The notes below the pieces were generated by a model, which saw nothing but the letters and a program-made list of their open reading frames with translations, did no database searches and was not told the origin of the DNA. From JABWBD01 sp040768665 (GTDB lineage Bacteria > Planctomycetota > Planctomycetia > Pirellulales > Thermoguttaceae): DNA of 64,000 nt. How positions within the stretch are numbered: position 1 is the first letter of the stretch; the number at the start of each line of letters is the position of its first letter. A program made the translations under genes and the position numbers. The DNA lies in assembly GCA_040768665.1 (NCBI GenBank), contig JAXGMN010000027.1, positions 124,001 to 188,000 of the forward strand. Reading direction: 5' to 3'. This document shows, piece by piece, positions 1-7,305 of the stretch.

Positions 1-432
1 TGGGATCGGAGCATTTCGCTACTAACCCGGATTCCCGCGGAATTTGCCGATTCTTCGTTCCTTCCCGAGGCACTGTACGAATTGGGTTGGGCTCACCAGA
101 ACAAGGGCAATGCCGACGAGGCCGCCGTACTCTACGCGCAGGTGATCGGCAAGACCAATCGCGAGGTGGCTGCCCGTGCACAGTTCATGCTGGGCGAGAT
201 ACAATTCGAAAAGAAGGACCACGCCGCAGCGATCTCGAGTTTCTTCAAGGTGGCCTACGGTTACAGCTATCCAAAATGGCAGTCGATGGCCACCTACGAG
301 GCCGGCCGCTGCTTCGAGGTGCTGGGCAAGAAAGAACAAGCGCTCAAGCAATACCAGGAGTTGGTGGAAAAGTATCCCGAGAGCGATAAGGTCCCGTTGG
401 CAAAGCAACGCATTCAGGAACTGAAGGGGTGA
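1..432 (+). CDS. TPR-repeat protein, C-terminal part (5' end outside window)
   Basis: The reading frame is open from base 1 and ends in TGA at 430-432, so only the last 143 residues are visible. They form helical pairs typical of tetratricopeptide repeats (ALYELGWAHQNKGNADEAAVLYAQVI, then ARAQFMLGEIQFEKKDHAAAISSFFKV, then ATYEAGRCFEVLGKKEQALKQY), ending with a YbgF/BamD-like 'YPESDKVPLAKQRIQEL'. Such repeats make periplasmic scaffolds that often accompany Tol/Exb motors. The stop codon overlaps the GTG start of the ExbB-like gene (GTGA), which implies translational coupling in one operon with exbB, exbD and the TonB-like gene. The fold is well supported; the specific partner is inferred from context. 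Confidence 0.85.
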   Translation, partial: WDRSISLLTRIPAEFADSSFLPEALYELGWAHQNKGNADEAAVLYAQVIGKTNREVAARAQFMLGEIQFEKKDHAAAISSFFKVAYGYSYPKWQSMATYEAGRCFEVLGKKEQALKQYQELVEKYPESDKVPLAKQRIQELKG

Positions 433-1586
433 GCAACGTGGCAAAGTACGGCCGAGTGGCCTTGAGTCGGAAAGAGCGGGCTTCTGCCGTAACCGTTCAC
501 GGGGCGGCCGGGGACTGGTCCATTTTTCGGCCAGTTGATGTATTTTGGTGCCAAGAACGTTGGCCGAAAACATGGACCTGTCCCCCTCTCTTCCGCCCCG
601 TGAACGGTTACGCTTCTTCCTTCCTCCTGGCGCTGACCGCAGCTTGCGCGTGGATAGCCGTCGGCGGACCGGCGGCGGCTGCCGACAAGACCGCCCCGAG
701 TCGTGTCGCGATTCCGGACGAGCAGGCCACCGAGCGGAAGCTGGACGAAGCGGAGCAACGGGCACAGGCCGCTCTCGAAGCGGAAGAGCCGGCGCCCGCC
801 GAGTCTGCCGAAGATGACCTCGCGCCGGCCGACCCCGCCATTCTGCGCGAGATCAATCTCCTGGACCTCGTGATCCAGGGCGGCTGGCTTATGCTGCCCA
901 TCGGGCTGATGTCGCTGTTGGTGGTGACGTTCGGTTTGGAACGCGGGCTCGGGCTGCGTCGTCGAAAGGTGCTGCCTCCGAGGCTGATCAACGGCTTGGG
1001 CAATCTGGCGTCGCAGACAGGGGGCCTCGACCCCCGGCTCGCATACCGGCTGTGCCAGCAACATCCTTCCGCTGCGGCGAACGTCATCCGTACGATGCTG
1101 CTGAAGGTAGGCCGTCCCCACATGGAAGTCGAGCACGCGGTGGCCGAGGCCAACGAGCGCGAGGCAGCCCGGCTCTACTCCAATGTCCGCTGGCTGAACC
1201 TCGCCGCCGGCGTGACGCCGTTGTTGGGCCTCTTGGGAACGGTCCAGGGCATGATCATGGCGTTTTTCCGCACGGCCAACTTGCCGGTTGGAGCGAACAA
1301 GGCGGAATACCTGGCCGAAGGGATTTACGTCGCATTGGTCACCACCTTTGCGGGCCTGTCGGTGGCCATTCCCGCCGCCGTGCTCGCTCACCTCTTCGAA
1401 GGTCGCATCCAGACGTTGTTTCGCGAGATGGATGAGACGCTTCTTGCGCTCATGCCGCAGTTGGAACGCTACGAAGGGCGGCTGCGCGTGAGCCGCGAGC
1501 AGTTCGAGAGCAAGACCCACAGCGTGCAGCCGCCGCCGGCGCCCGGAGAGGTCCGCCGCACCAAGCCCGCCCCCACGAGCCCGTAG
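429..1586 (+). CDS. MotA/TolQ/ExbB proton channel family protein with MITE-interrupted signal region
   Basis: The protein is 385 residues if it starts at the GTG overlapping the TPR stop. The three membrane segments of the ExbB/TolQ family are at about residues 146-175, 255-280 (WLNLAAGVTPLLGLLGTVQG, the family's signature stretch) and 297-323. In this family the protein forms the inner-membrane proton channel with ExbD and energises a TonB-like partner. A hydrophobic signal sequence (SSFLLALTAACAWIAVGG, then AAAADK) precedes an acidic, Ala-rich linker. A 123-bp mobile repeat at 489-611 lies in frame between the N-terminal residues (MSNVAKYGRVALSRKERA) and that hydrophobic stretch. Removing it with one direct repeat restores a normal signal peptide. 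The repeat's right end also offers an alternative GTG start at 600. Function is secure; the present-day start is uncertain. Confidence 0.9.
   Translation: MSNVAKYGRVALSRKERASAVTVHGAAGDWSIFRPVDVFWCQERWPKTWTCPPLFRPVNGYASSFLLALTAACAWIAVGGPAAAADKTAPSRVAIPDEQATERKLDEAEQRAQAALEAEEPAPAESAEDDLAPADPAILREINLLDLVIQGGWLMLPIGLMSLLVVTFGLERGLGLRRRKVLPPRLINGLGNLASQTGGLDPRLAYRLCQQHPSAAANVIRTMLLKVGRPHMEVEHAVAEANEREAARLYSNVRWLNLAAGVTPLLGLLGTVQGMIMAFFRTANLPVGANKAEYLAEGIYVALVTTFAGLSVAIPAAVLAHLFEGRIQTLFREMDETLLALMPQLERYEGRLRVSREQFESKTHSVQPPPAPGEVRRTKPAPTSP
489..611. mobile_element. MITE-like repeat, family R1 copy a (inside the exbB-like gene)
   Basis: The element is 123 bp with a perfect 19-bp terminal inverted repeat (GTAACCGTTCACGGGGCGG at 489-507, its complement at 593-611). 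The inside is an imperfect palindrome (GGACTGGTCCAT...ATGGACCTGTCC). It is flanked by GCTTCTGCC (480-488) and GCTTCTTCC (612-620), a 9-bp direct repeat with one mismatch. Related copies are at 18271-18391, 24197-24307 and 51808-51930. It encodes no transposase, so it would be a non-autonomous element. Confidence 0.85.
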
Positions 1587-1608
1587 CCCCGAATCCGGAT
1601 CCGTCGCC

Positions 1609-2028
1609 ATGACCGTAAAGATCGAGAAAGGCTCCTCCCTGGCGTCGCTCAGCCTCACGCCGCTGATCGACGTCGTCTTCCTCCTGCTGATTTTCTTTCT
1701 CGTAAGCACCAAATTCGCCGAGGAGGAGCGGGAACTGGACGTGCTGCTTCCCGAGGCGAGCGAAGCCCAGCCGTTGACCGGCCGGCCTCGCGAGTTGTTC
1801 GTCAACATCGATCAGGATGGGCGGTATTTCGTAACCGGCAAGATCATTGATCTGGCCGAACTCGAGCGAGTGCTGAAGGCGTCGTGGGTGAACAATCCGG
1901 GCCGGGCGTCGGTGATTATTCGCGCCGATAAGCGGGCCCGGATCGAGCCGCTCGTGGCGGCGATGAACGCCTGCAACAAGGCGAATATCCGCGACTACAA
2001 GATCACCACGCGCGAGACGAGCGGATAA
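1609..2028 (+). CDS. ExbD/TolR family biopolymer transport protein
   Basis: The protein has 139 residues. A single N-terminal membrane helix (about 17-36, TPLIDVVFLLLIFFLVST) carries the Asp of the ExbD/TolR channel at about residue 21, preceded by the usual 'LTPLID' motif. A periplasmic domain follows, ending with the 'VIIRADKRARIEPLVAAMNACNKANI' strand-helix typical of the family. With ExbB it would form the proton-driven stator. It starts 22 bp after exbB ends and is followed 19 bp later by the TonB-like gene, so TPR, ExbB, ExbD and TonB-like protein form one operon. Confidence 0.93.
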   Translation: MTVKIEKGSSLASLSLTPLIDVVFLLLIFFLVSTKFAEEERELDVLLPEASEAQPLTGRPRELFVNIDQDGRYFVTGKIIDLAELERVLKASWVNNPGRASVIIRADKRARIEPLVAAMNACNKANIRDYKITTRETSG

Positions 2029-2047
2029 ACGAAGGGAGTTGTCATCG

Positions 2048-3307
2048 ATGCCCGGTCGCTCGTCGAAACATATTCGCAAAGTCGATCGAAGTCCGCTGAG
2101 TGATTTCGACGATCAGCTTTGGCCGATCAACGTTGCCATCGTGATCCTGGGCGGCATCGCCGCCGGCACGATCGTCGCCACGAGCAGCTTCGACGACCCG
2201 CGGACCCTCCACAACGCCTGGGTTCGCCTCGGCGGCGTCGGCGCGGTCATGGCGGTGCTGTTCTGCGCGGTGGTCTGGCTGCAAGGCAAGATGCTCCGCC
2301 GCGTCCAGTTGTGCCTCATCGTCAGTCTGATGGTCCACATCGGGCTGGTGCTTTACCTTCGCGACCAGTACCTCGACATCCTCGCCACTCTGGACCGTGA
2401 GGGGGGCCAGAATCCTTCCGGTCAGCGAGACCCGATCACGATGCCGGACTACCATTGGGAGCAGATCGAACGGCCCGACGTACCGCAAAGCTTTGAAGAG
2501 CCGGTCGAAGTCGAGACGCCCGACCACCCCGACGAGGCGACGCCCGAGCCGCAGCCGGTCGACCCCCGGGTGCAGCCGCAGGATCTTCGCGTAGAGCACA
2601 AGCTCGTCGAGCAACGCCAGCCGGATCCGGCGGAGCTTCGGCGGGCCGAGCCGGTCATGGCGCCGCGGCGAGCGGAGGCGCTTTCGGGATCGCAGCTCAG
2701 CCGCCAGCAGGTGGACCATCGGCTGGAGAAGACTGAACCACAGTCGCAGCCGGAAGTGAAAGCCGGCGAGGCGCCGCAGGCGAGTCGCTTGAAGTCCCAC
2801 ACGGCGGAGGCCGATCGTCGCTCGACAGCGCCCGAGCAGGTTGACCTCGCCCGGCATGCTCCGGCGGAAGTGCCTCGCGTCAACGCGCAGCAATCGGCGA
2901 TGCGAGCGGCGAAAGCGGAGACGGCGCCCGAGGCGGAGCCGGCCGTATCGCAAGCGCTCGCTCGCCGGCAGACGGCTGCGGCGGGGATGCCCACGCCGCT
3001 GGAATCGCTCCCTGACCAGATCGCCGCCGTCGCCGACCCGCAGCACCCGCGCACCCCCGGCCAATCGGGCGCAGTCGGGCGCGCAGCCGCTGCCGCGCCG
3101 AGCGTTCGTTCCGTGGCGGCTTCTGAGGCCGTGAAGGAGGCGATGGCCGTTGCCCCGGCGCTCGGCCAAAGCGGATTGCGACGGTCGGCCGCTCGGGAGA
3201 ACTGTCCACTTCGAAGACTTCTCCGACTCCGCTCCAATTGCTCGGAGCGACAGCCGGACTCTCGGTCCGTTGGCGGCGTTGCCGCTGGAACAGCCGACGG
3301 CCACTGA
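2048..3307 (+). CDS. TonB-like membrane protein, N-terminal part of a frameshifted gene
   Basis: ATG 2048 follows a purine-rich GAAGGGAG at 2031-2038. About three hydrophobic segments lie in the first 110 residues (NVAIVILGGIAAGTIVA; GVGAVMAVLFCAVVWL; LCLIVSLMVHIGLVLYL). They are followed by a long Pro/Glu/Gln-rich region (EEPVEVETPDHPDEATPEPQPVDPR) like the periplasmic spanning segment of TonB/TolA. From about base 3170 this frame becomes Arg-rich and out of character. The sensible protein continues in the +1-shifted frame described in the next entry (3150-5021). A one-base insertion or two-base deletion between about 3150 and 3200 would explain this. Together with ExbB/ExbD upstream it is probably the energised partner. 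Whether the frameshift is real or a sequencing error cannot be told here. Confidence 0.7.
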   Translation: MPGRSSKHIRKVDRSPLSDFDDQLWPINVAIVILGGIAAGTIVATSSFDDPRTLHNAWVRLGGVGAVMAVLFCAVVWLQGKMLRRVQLCLIVSLMVHIGLVLYLRDQYLDILATLDREGGQNPSGQRDPITMPDYHWEQIERPDVPQSFEEPVEVETPDHPDEATPEPQPVDPRVQPQDLRVEHKLVEQRQPDPAELRRAEPVMAPRRAEALSGSQLSRQQVDHRLEKTEPQSQPEVKAGEAPQASRLKSHTAEADRRSTAPEQVDLARHAPAEVPRVNAQQSAMRAAKAETAPEAEPAVSQALARRQTAAAGMPTPLESLPDQIAAVADPQHPRTPGQSGAVGRAAAAAPSVRSVAASEAVKEAMAVAPALGQSGLRRSAARENCPLRRLLRLRSNCSERQPDSRSVGGVAAGTADGH

Positions 3308-5021
3308 CGTCGCCGCGTCAGGTGCGTCACCCGGCTCGGCCGGCGATCTGGAAACGCCGATCAGCAGCGAGCCGCTTGCTCCTTCTGGACGTTCATCGAC
3401 GGCGATTCCCGCGCAGGCGCTCGCGGGCGCGGGCGATCCGGCTGTCAATATTCCCTCCGGCGGCGTTGTTGCCGCGGGCTATCTCGATGCGCCGAGCCGA
3501 CCGGGTGCGTCTTCCGGCCCCGGCGCTCGCGAGGTGGGAGGCGGTCCGATAGGCCGGGCGGGGGCCGTCGGATCGCTGCCGGGCCCCACCGTTTTGTTCG
3601 ACGACTTGCCGCCGGCCTCCGTGGCTGCCGCCGCTGCATCGGAAGTCGCCACACCGGCCCCCGGATCGCCCGCTGCGGACGGCGATGTGGCACGTCGCAC
3701 CTCGGGCGGCCTGCCGGTCGAGATTGCAGCGGCCTCGGGGCCGGGCGGACTCCGCTACGATCCGGCCCAGATGCTCGGGATCCCCAGCCGGAGAGCTCGC
3801 CCGGAGAGCGAGCTTGTCCACAGGACCGCCAGCCGCTTCGTCGCCCCGCGGAGCGGAGGCGACCTTGCCATGGAGGGCCGCCTGAGAGAGATGTCGAAGG
3901 AGGCGTTCCGCGAACGGGATCCGGGCACCCGTGGCCAAACCGCGCGAGCCCGCGGCGGCTCCGAGTCGACCGAGCGCGCCGTGGAGATGGGCCTCGATTT
4001 CCTGGCTCGCCACCAGTTCCCCGACGGCCACTGGAGCCTCGATCGGCTTCCCGCTGCCGATCGGGTCGACTCGGGCTGGGGTGCGGGGCAGATGAATGCC
4101 GACACGGCCGGCACCGGGCTGAGTCTCTTGGCGTTTCTCGGCGCCGGATATACCCATCGCGAAGAGAAGTACCGTACGGTGGTCCGCAGCGGACTCGACT
4201 GGCTGGTGGCCAATCAGCAGGCCGACGGCCGGCTGTTTAGCGACGCGACGGACCAGACCCTCTTCGGCCGCATGTACGGCCATGGGATCGCCACGATCGC
4301 GATGTGCGAAGCCTATGGAATGACGAAAGACCCCGATCTCCGCGAACCGGCGCAGCGGGCCATTGGGTTCATTCTCGACGCCCAGCATCCGACCCAAGGC
4401 GGCTGGCGCTATGAGCCTCGTCTGGAGTCGGACACTTCCGTGTCCGGCTGGCAACTGATGGCCTTGCGAAGCGCGCAGATGGCGGGGCTTATCGTACCGG
4501 ATGAGAATCTCCGCCGTGTCGGTCGGTGGCTCGACCAGGCCCAGACCACCGGCGGCTCGCGATACCGCTACAATCCCTACGCCGCCGATACCCCGGAGCA
4601 GCGTCACGGACGGGTTCCCAACCGCACGATGACCGCCGAGGGGCTCCTGATGCGGATGTACCTGGGTTGGGCTCGCGACAACCCTTCGTTGATCGAAGGC
4701 GCCGAGTTCCTCAAGTCCAACCTGCCCGAGGTCGGCACTCGAGACCAGTCGCTTCGTGATTCCTACTACTGGTACTATGCCACACAGGTAATGTTCCACA
4801 TGCAGGGCGAATACTGGACCGCATGGAACGACCGCCTGCACCCGCTCCTGGAGACCAGCCAGGTCGCTAAGGGGCCGCTAGCGGGAAGCTGGGATCCGAA
4901 CGCGCCGGTCGTCGACCGCTGGGCGCAGGCGGCCGGCCGGCTTTATGTGACGACGCTCAACCTGCTCATGCTCGAGGTCTACTACCGCCACCTGCCGCTG
5001 TACCAGACCGAGAGGCTGTGA
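3150..5021 (+). CDS. alpha/alpha-toroid (terpene cyclase/prenyltransferase-like) protein, C-terminal part of the same frameshifted gene
   Basis: About 620 residues. The first 270 are low-complexity Ala/Pro/Gly/Ser. From about residue 275 a series of repeats resembles the squalene-cyclase/prenyltransferase toroid fold: AVEMGLDFLARHQFPDGHW, GLSLLAFLGAGYTHREEKY, GLDWLVANQQADGRL, AIGFILDAQHPTQGGWRY and TAEGLLMRMYLGW. The DxDD catalytic motif of true cyclases is not seen, so enzymatic cyclisation is not claimed. The nominal ATG at 3150 is probably not a true start, because the 2048-3307 frame supplies the natural N-terminus. In planctomycetes, toroid-domain proteins next to ExbB/ExbD are a recognisable arrangement; the periplasmic role is unknown. 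Confidence 0.75.
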   Translation: MPRRSAKADCDGRPLGRTVHFEDFSDSAPIARSDSRTLGPLAALPLEQPTATDVAASGASPGSAGDLETPISSEPLAPSGRSSTAIPAQALAGAGDPAVNIPSGGVVAAGYLDAPSRPGASSGPGAREVGGGPIGRAGAVGSLPGPTVLFDDLPPASVAAAAASEVATPAPGSPAADGDVARRTSGGLPVEIAAASGPGGLRYDPAQMLGIPSRRARPESELVHRTASRFVAPRSGGDLAMEGRLREMSKEAFRERDPGTRGQTARARGGSESTERAVEMGLDFLARHQFPDGHWSLDRLPAADRVDSGWGAGQMNADTAGTGLSLLAFLGAGYTHREEKYRTVVRSGLDWLVANQQADGRLFSDATDQTLFGRMYGHGIATIAMCEAYGMTKDPDLREPAQRAIGFILDAQHPTQGGWRYEPRLESDTSVSGWQLMALRSAQMAGLIVPDENLRRVGRWLDQAQTTGGSRYRYNPYAADTPEQRHGRVPNRTMTAEGLLMRMYLGWARDNPSLIEGAEFLKSNLPEVGTRDQSLRDSYYWYYATQVMFHMQGEYWTAWNDRLHPLLETSQVAKGPLAGSWDPNAPVVDRWAQAAGRLYVTTLNLLMLEVYYRHLPLYQTERL

Positions 5022-5036
5022 TCCATGAGAGCCTCC

Positions 5037-5075
5037 TAGAGCCTATCCCGAAACCGTCGGGGACCGGTTCATCCT
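5037..5075. repeat. half copy of palindromic repeat family R2
   Basis: AGAGCCTATCCCGAAACCGTCGGGGACCGG-type sequence matches, in reverse complement, the right half of the repeat at 33113-33209. No second arm is nearby, so this is a decayed half copy after the toroid gene. Confidence 0.55.
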
Positions 5076-5095
5076 ACTGCCCGTGCGCCTCAGGC

Positions 5096-5314
5096 TTACT
5101 CGTCGAGCCCCGGTTCATCAATACACCAGAAGAATCCTTTGCAGAGCCCTTCGGTCTCGCCATTACGGATCGCGCACAGGAGTCTCAGGGCTTCGTCAGG
5201 AACGAAATCGTGGTGCGCGCAGATCACGTCGTCCGGCCGCGTGCCGCCGCGCAAGACCGTGGCAAAACATACCAACTCGTGGGTCTTGCAGTCGAGAATC
5301 CTTATTCTCGGCAC
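5096..5314 (-). CDS. small hypothetical protein (72 aa)
   Basis: GTG start at 5314, preceded on the minus strand by GAGAGGAG about ten bases upstream, a good ribosome binding site. The product begins MPRIRILDCKTHELVCFATV and ends WCIDEPGLDE, soluble and mixed charge with no membrane segment. It lies 36 bp downstream of the zinc-ribbon mini-gene (5351-5515) on the same strand, so the two may be co-transcribed. I do not recognise a family. The coding case rests on the binding site and sensible amino-acid composition. Confidence 0.45.
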   Translation of the reverse strand: MPRIRILDCKTHELVCFATVLRGGTRPDDVICAHHDFVPDEALRLLCAIRNGETEGLCKGFFWCIDEPGLDE

Positions 5315-5350
5315 CGCTTGCTTCTCCTCTCGCCGTTTTGGGATAGTCTC

Positions 5351-5515
5351 TTATCGCAAAAGGCCAGCCATGGTATTCGCTGTGAGAAAGACGAGCACGC
5401 TCCAGACCCAACGCGGCAAGACAATCACCCGAAACATCACGCCGCAGCGGGTGCAAAACGCCAATGGCGGTCCATCCTCTATTAACACTCGCGCGGAGCA
5501 GTAGGGGCAGTTCAT
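5351..5515 (-). CDS. 54-aa zinc-ribbon membrane miniprotein
   Basis: ATG at 5515-5513 on the minus strand opens a 54-codon frame ending in TAA at 5351. It starts MNCPYCSARVLIEDG and continues FCTRCGVMFR, giving two CxxC pairs (C3/C6 and C22/C25), a classic zinc ribbon. The hydrophobic segment VLPRWVWSVLVFLTANTMAGLL follows at the C-terminus. Zinc-ribbon plus single helix proteins are common in bacteria and often of unknown role. No other frame here shows this pattern. Confidence is moderate because it is short. Confidence 0.5.
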   Translation of the reverse strand: MNCPYCSARVLIEDGPPLAFCTRCGVMFRVIVLPRWVWSVLVFLTANTMAGLLR

Positions 5516-5571
5516 GATAATCCCTCATCATAAGTCTACCACACTGGCCGAGGCCGAGACTGGAAAAAATC

Positions 5572-5730
5572 TAGTTGTACAACGCCACCTCTGGAAGCCC
5601 CATCCGGCCCCGTGCCGGTGGAAAGAGGGTTTGGCGACTACGATGCGGCACCTCTCTGTAATTTCCAAACCCTCTTTCCACCGACACGGGGTCGGGTGGG
5701 GAATAACCTGTGAAGTGGCGCTGTACAGCT
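5572..5730. repeat. long imperfect inverted repeat
   Basis: Two arms of about 65 bases (5572-5637 and 5662-5730) are inverted copies: GTACAACGCCACCT...GGTGGAAAGAGGGTTTGG against CCAAACCCTCTTTCCACC...AGTGGCGCTGTACAG. The central loop is about 24 bases. It looks like a small mobile palindrome, not a gene. A second hairpin follows at about 5761-5819 (GCGAGAAGGGGAC ... GTCCCCTTCTTCTCGC). These fill the space before the minus-strand glycosyltransferase gene. Confidence 0.7.
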
Positions 5731-5883
5731 AGGGTGCGAAGAATTGGGCAGTCAAAGAAGTGCGAGAAGGGGACGGCGGCCACGCCCGCCTTTCTCCTTC
5801 CTGTCCCCTTCTTCTCGCGTGGGCGATGAACGAACGCCCCGAGGTTCAGTCGCCGCGGTAGGAGCCGGCTCGATTATTCCCGT

Positions 5884-7296
5884 TTACCAGCGCATCCTGC
5901 TGCCTCGCAGTTCGTCGACTACCGAGATCAACCACGCGCTGCCCAGGAGAATACCGCAATAAACGTCCAGGAGTGGCAAGACTTTCAGCAGTTTGAGGCT
6001 GTCCCGATGCATCGACAGGAAAAAGGCCGCGATGCACGATTGCACCAGCAGCAACGCTGCGAAGATCGCCAAAGCCGGCAGCAGAGTGCCAGACGTCGCA
6101 GCCAACGTGAGAAAGACTGTGAGGCCGACGACGTAAAAAGCCGGCATCAGTGTCAAATCGGGTAAATACGTAAGGCAAATCCACGCCCATATTCGCCCCG
6201 GCGGCCTCGCTCCCTTTTCATTTCTGGACCTGCGGATAAACTTCCGGAGAACCTGGAACGATCCTCGCAGCCACCGGTAGCGCTGGTTGATCAGGGTGAA
6301 TACCCGATCGGGGGCCTTGGTGAGAGAAACGGCGTCGGGCTCGTAAACGATTCGCCTTCCGAGCGACAGAATCGCCATGGAGAGATCGAAATCCTCTGCG
6401 AACGTGTCCCCTTCGTAAGGGCCTGTCATGCGGCCGGGATCTCCATGCGGCGTGAAGTTGTACTGGGCAAGCACCTCTTCCATGACGGAGCGCCGGAACA
6501 GTCCTAAAGGTCCGGCGATAACCAGGACGGTACCGAAGAGGCTCTGGCCCATGCGCACCGCCCCATTGCCCATTTGGTATTCCAGCGCTTGCAGTTGCGT
6601 GATCAGGTTGTGGCGATTGCGGACTCGAACCTGGCCGGCAACCGCCGCCACGTTCGGATCCCCGAGCCGGCATACCATCCGGCGGAGCGCCCCCTCCTCG
6701 AGTCGCGAGTCTGCGTCGACGCACAGGATCAGTTCCCCCGCGGCTCGCTGGAATGCATAGTTCAGCGCGCTCCATTTCCCGCCGTTCGGTTTGTCGAACA
6801 CCCGGACCGAGACGCCGCCGTACTTTCCCTCGTACTGTTTCGCTTTCCGGAAAGTATCGTCCGTCGAACCGTCATTGATCACGAGAACCTCGTAGCCGGG
6901 ATAGTCGAGTTCCAGCAGCGATTCCATTGCAGGTCCGATGGTCTCTCCTTCATTGAAGCAGGGAACAAGGATCGAGACATAGGGCGAGCAAGAGAGCCCA
7001 AGCCCTCTCCGCCGCAGGTGCTCGCGTCTTGCAAGAAAGGAAAGCCCGATAAAAAAGGCTCCCCGGCATCCGGAAAGCACGGCCACCAAAGCAAAGAACA
7101 CTTGCCCGGCACTCGCGCGAAAGCCCGGTGCGGAATTCCCGCCGAAGTCGCTCGGCCAGACGCTGGACCGGTAGATGACGAAGAGCAGGATACCCAACGA
7201 GGACAGGAAACCGGCGGCAAACAGCACCATTTCCACCCGCACTGAGATTTCCCGGCGGGGCGCTGAGGCATCATCGCCGAAAGCCAAAACTGCCAT
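5884..7296 (-). CDS. membrane glycosyltransferase family 2 (processive, cellulose/PNAG-synthase-like)
   Basis: About 470 residues. ATG 7296 is preceded by GAGGTGAG; a GTG at 7305 abuts the upstream stop. Two N-terminal membrane segments (about 25-45 and 68-90) are followed by the GT-A domain: VSILVPCFNEGETI, VINDGSTDDT (about 142-151), CVDADSRLE (DAD near 197), AEDFDLS and QRYRWLRG, which is the QxxRW motif of processive synthases. Several C-terminal membrane helices follow. This set is typical of enzymes that make and export beta-linked polysaccharide (cellulose, poly-N-acetylglucosamine, hyaluronan). The upstream gene encodes a HlyD-like adaptor, consistent with an exopolysaccharide unit. 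The product polymer cannot be told. Confidence 0.9.
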   Translation of the reverse strand: MAVLAFGDDASAPRREISVRVEMVLFAAGFLSSLGILLFVIYRSSVWPSDFGGNSAPGFRASAGQVFFALVAVLSGCRGAFFIGLSFLARREHLRRRGLGLSCSPYVSILVPCFNEGETIGPAMESLLELDYPGYEVLVINDGSTDDTFRKAKQYEGKYGGVSVRVFDKPNGGKWSALNYAFQRAAGELILCVDADSRLEEGALRRMVCRLGDPNVAAVAGQVRVRNRHNLITQLQALEYQMGNGAVRMGQSLFGTVLVIAGPLGLFRRSVMEEVLAQYNFTPHGDPGRMTGPYEGDTFAEDFDLSMAILSLGRRIVYEPDAVSLTKAPDRVFTLINQRYRWLRGSFQVLRKFIRRSRNEKGARPPGRIWAWICLTYLPDLTLMPAFYVVGLTVFLTLAATSGTLLPALAIFAALLLVQSCIAAFFLSMHRDSLKLLKVLPLLDVYCGILLGSAWLISVVDELRGSRMRW

Positions 7297-7305
7297 GCTT
7301 CGCAC

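Noticed and set aside
414..1808. Minus-strand 464-codon frame opposite exbB
   Set aside because: No family motif, His/Arg-rich composition and overlap with the ExbB gene show it is an antisense shadow.
2042..3448. Minus-strand 468-codon frame opposite the TonB-like gene
   Set aside because: Arg/Leu/Asp-rich shadow of GC-rich codons; the plus strand carries membrane helices and a TonB-like spacer in continuation of the operon.
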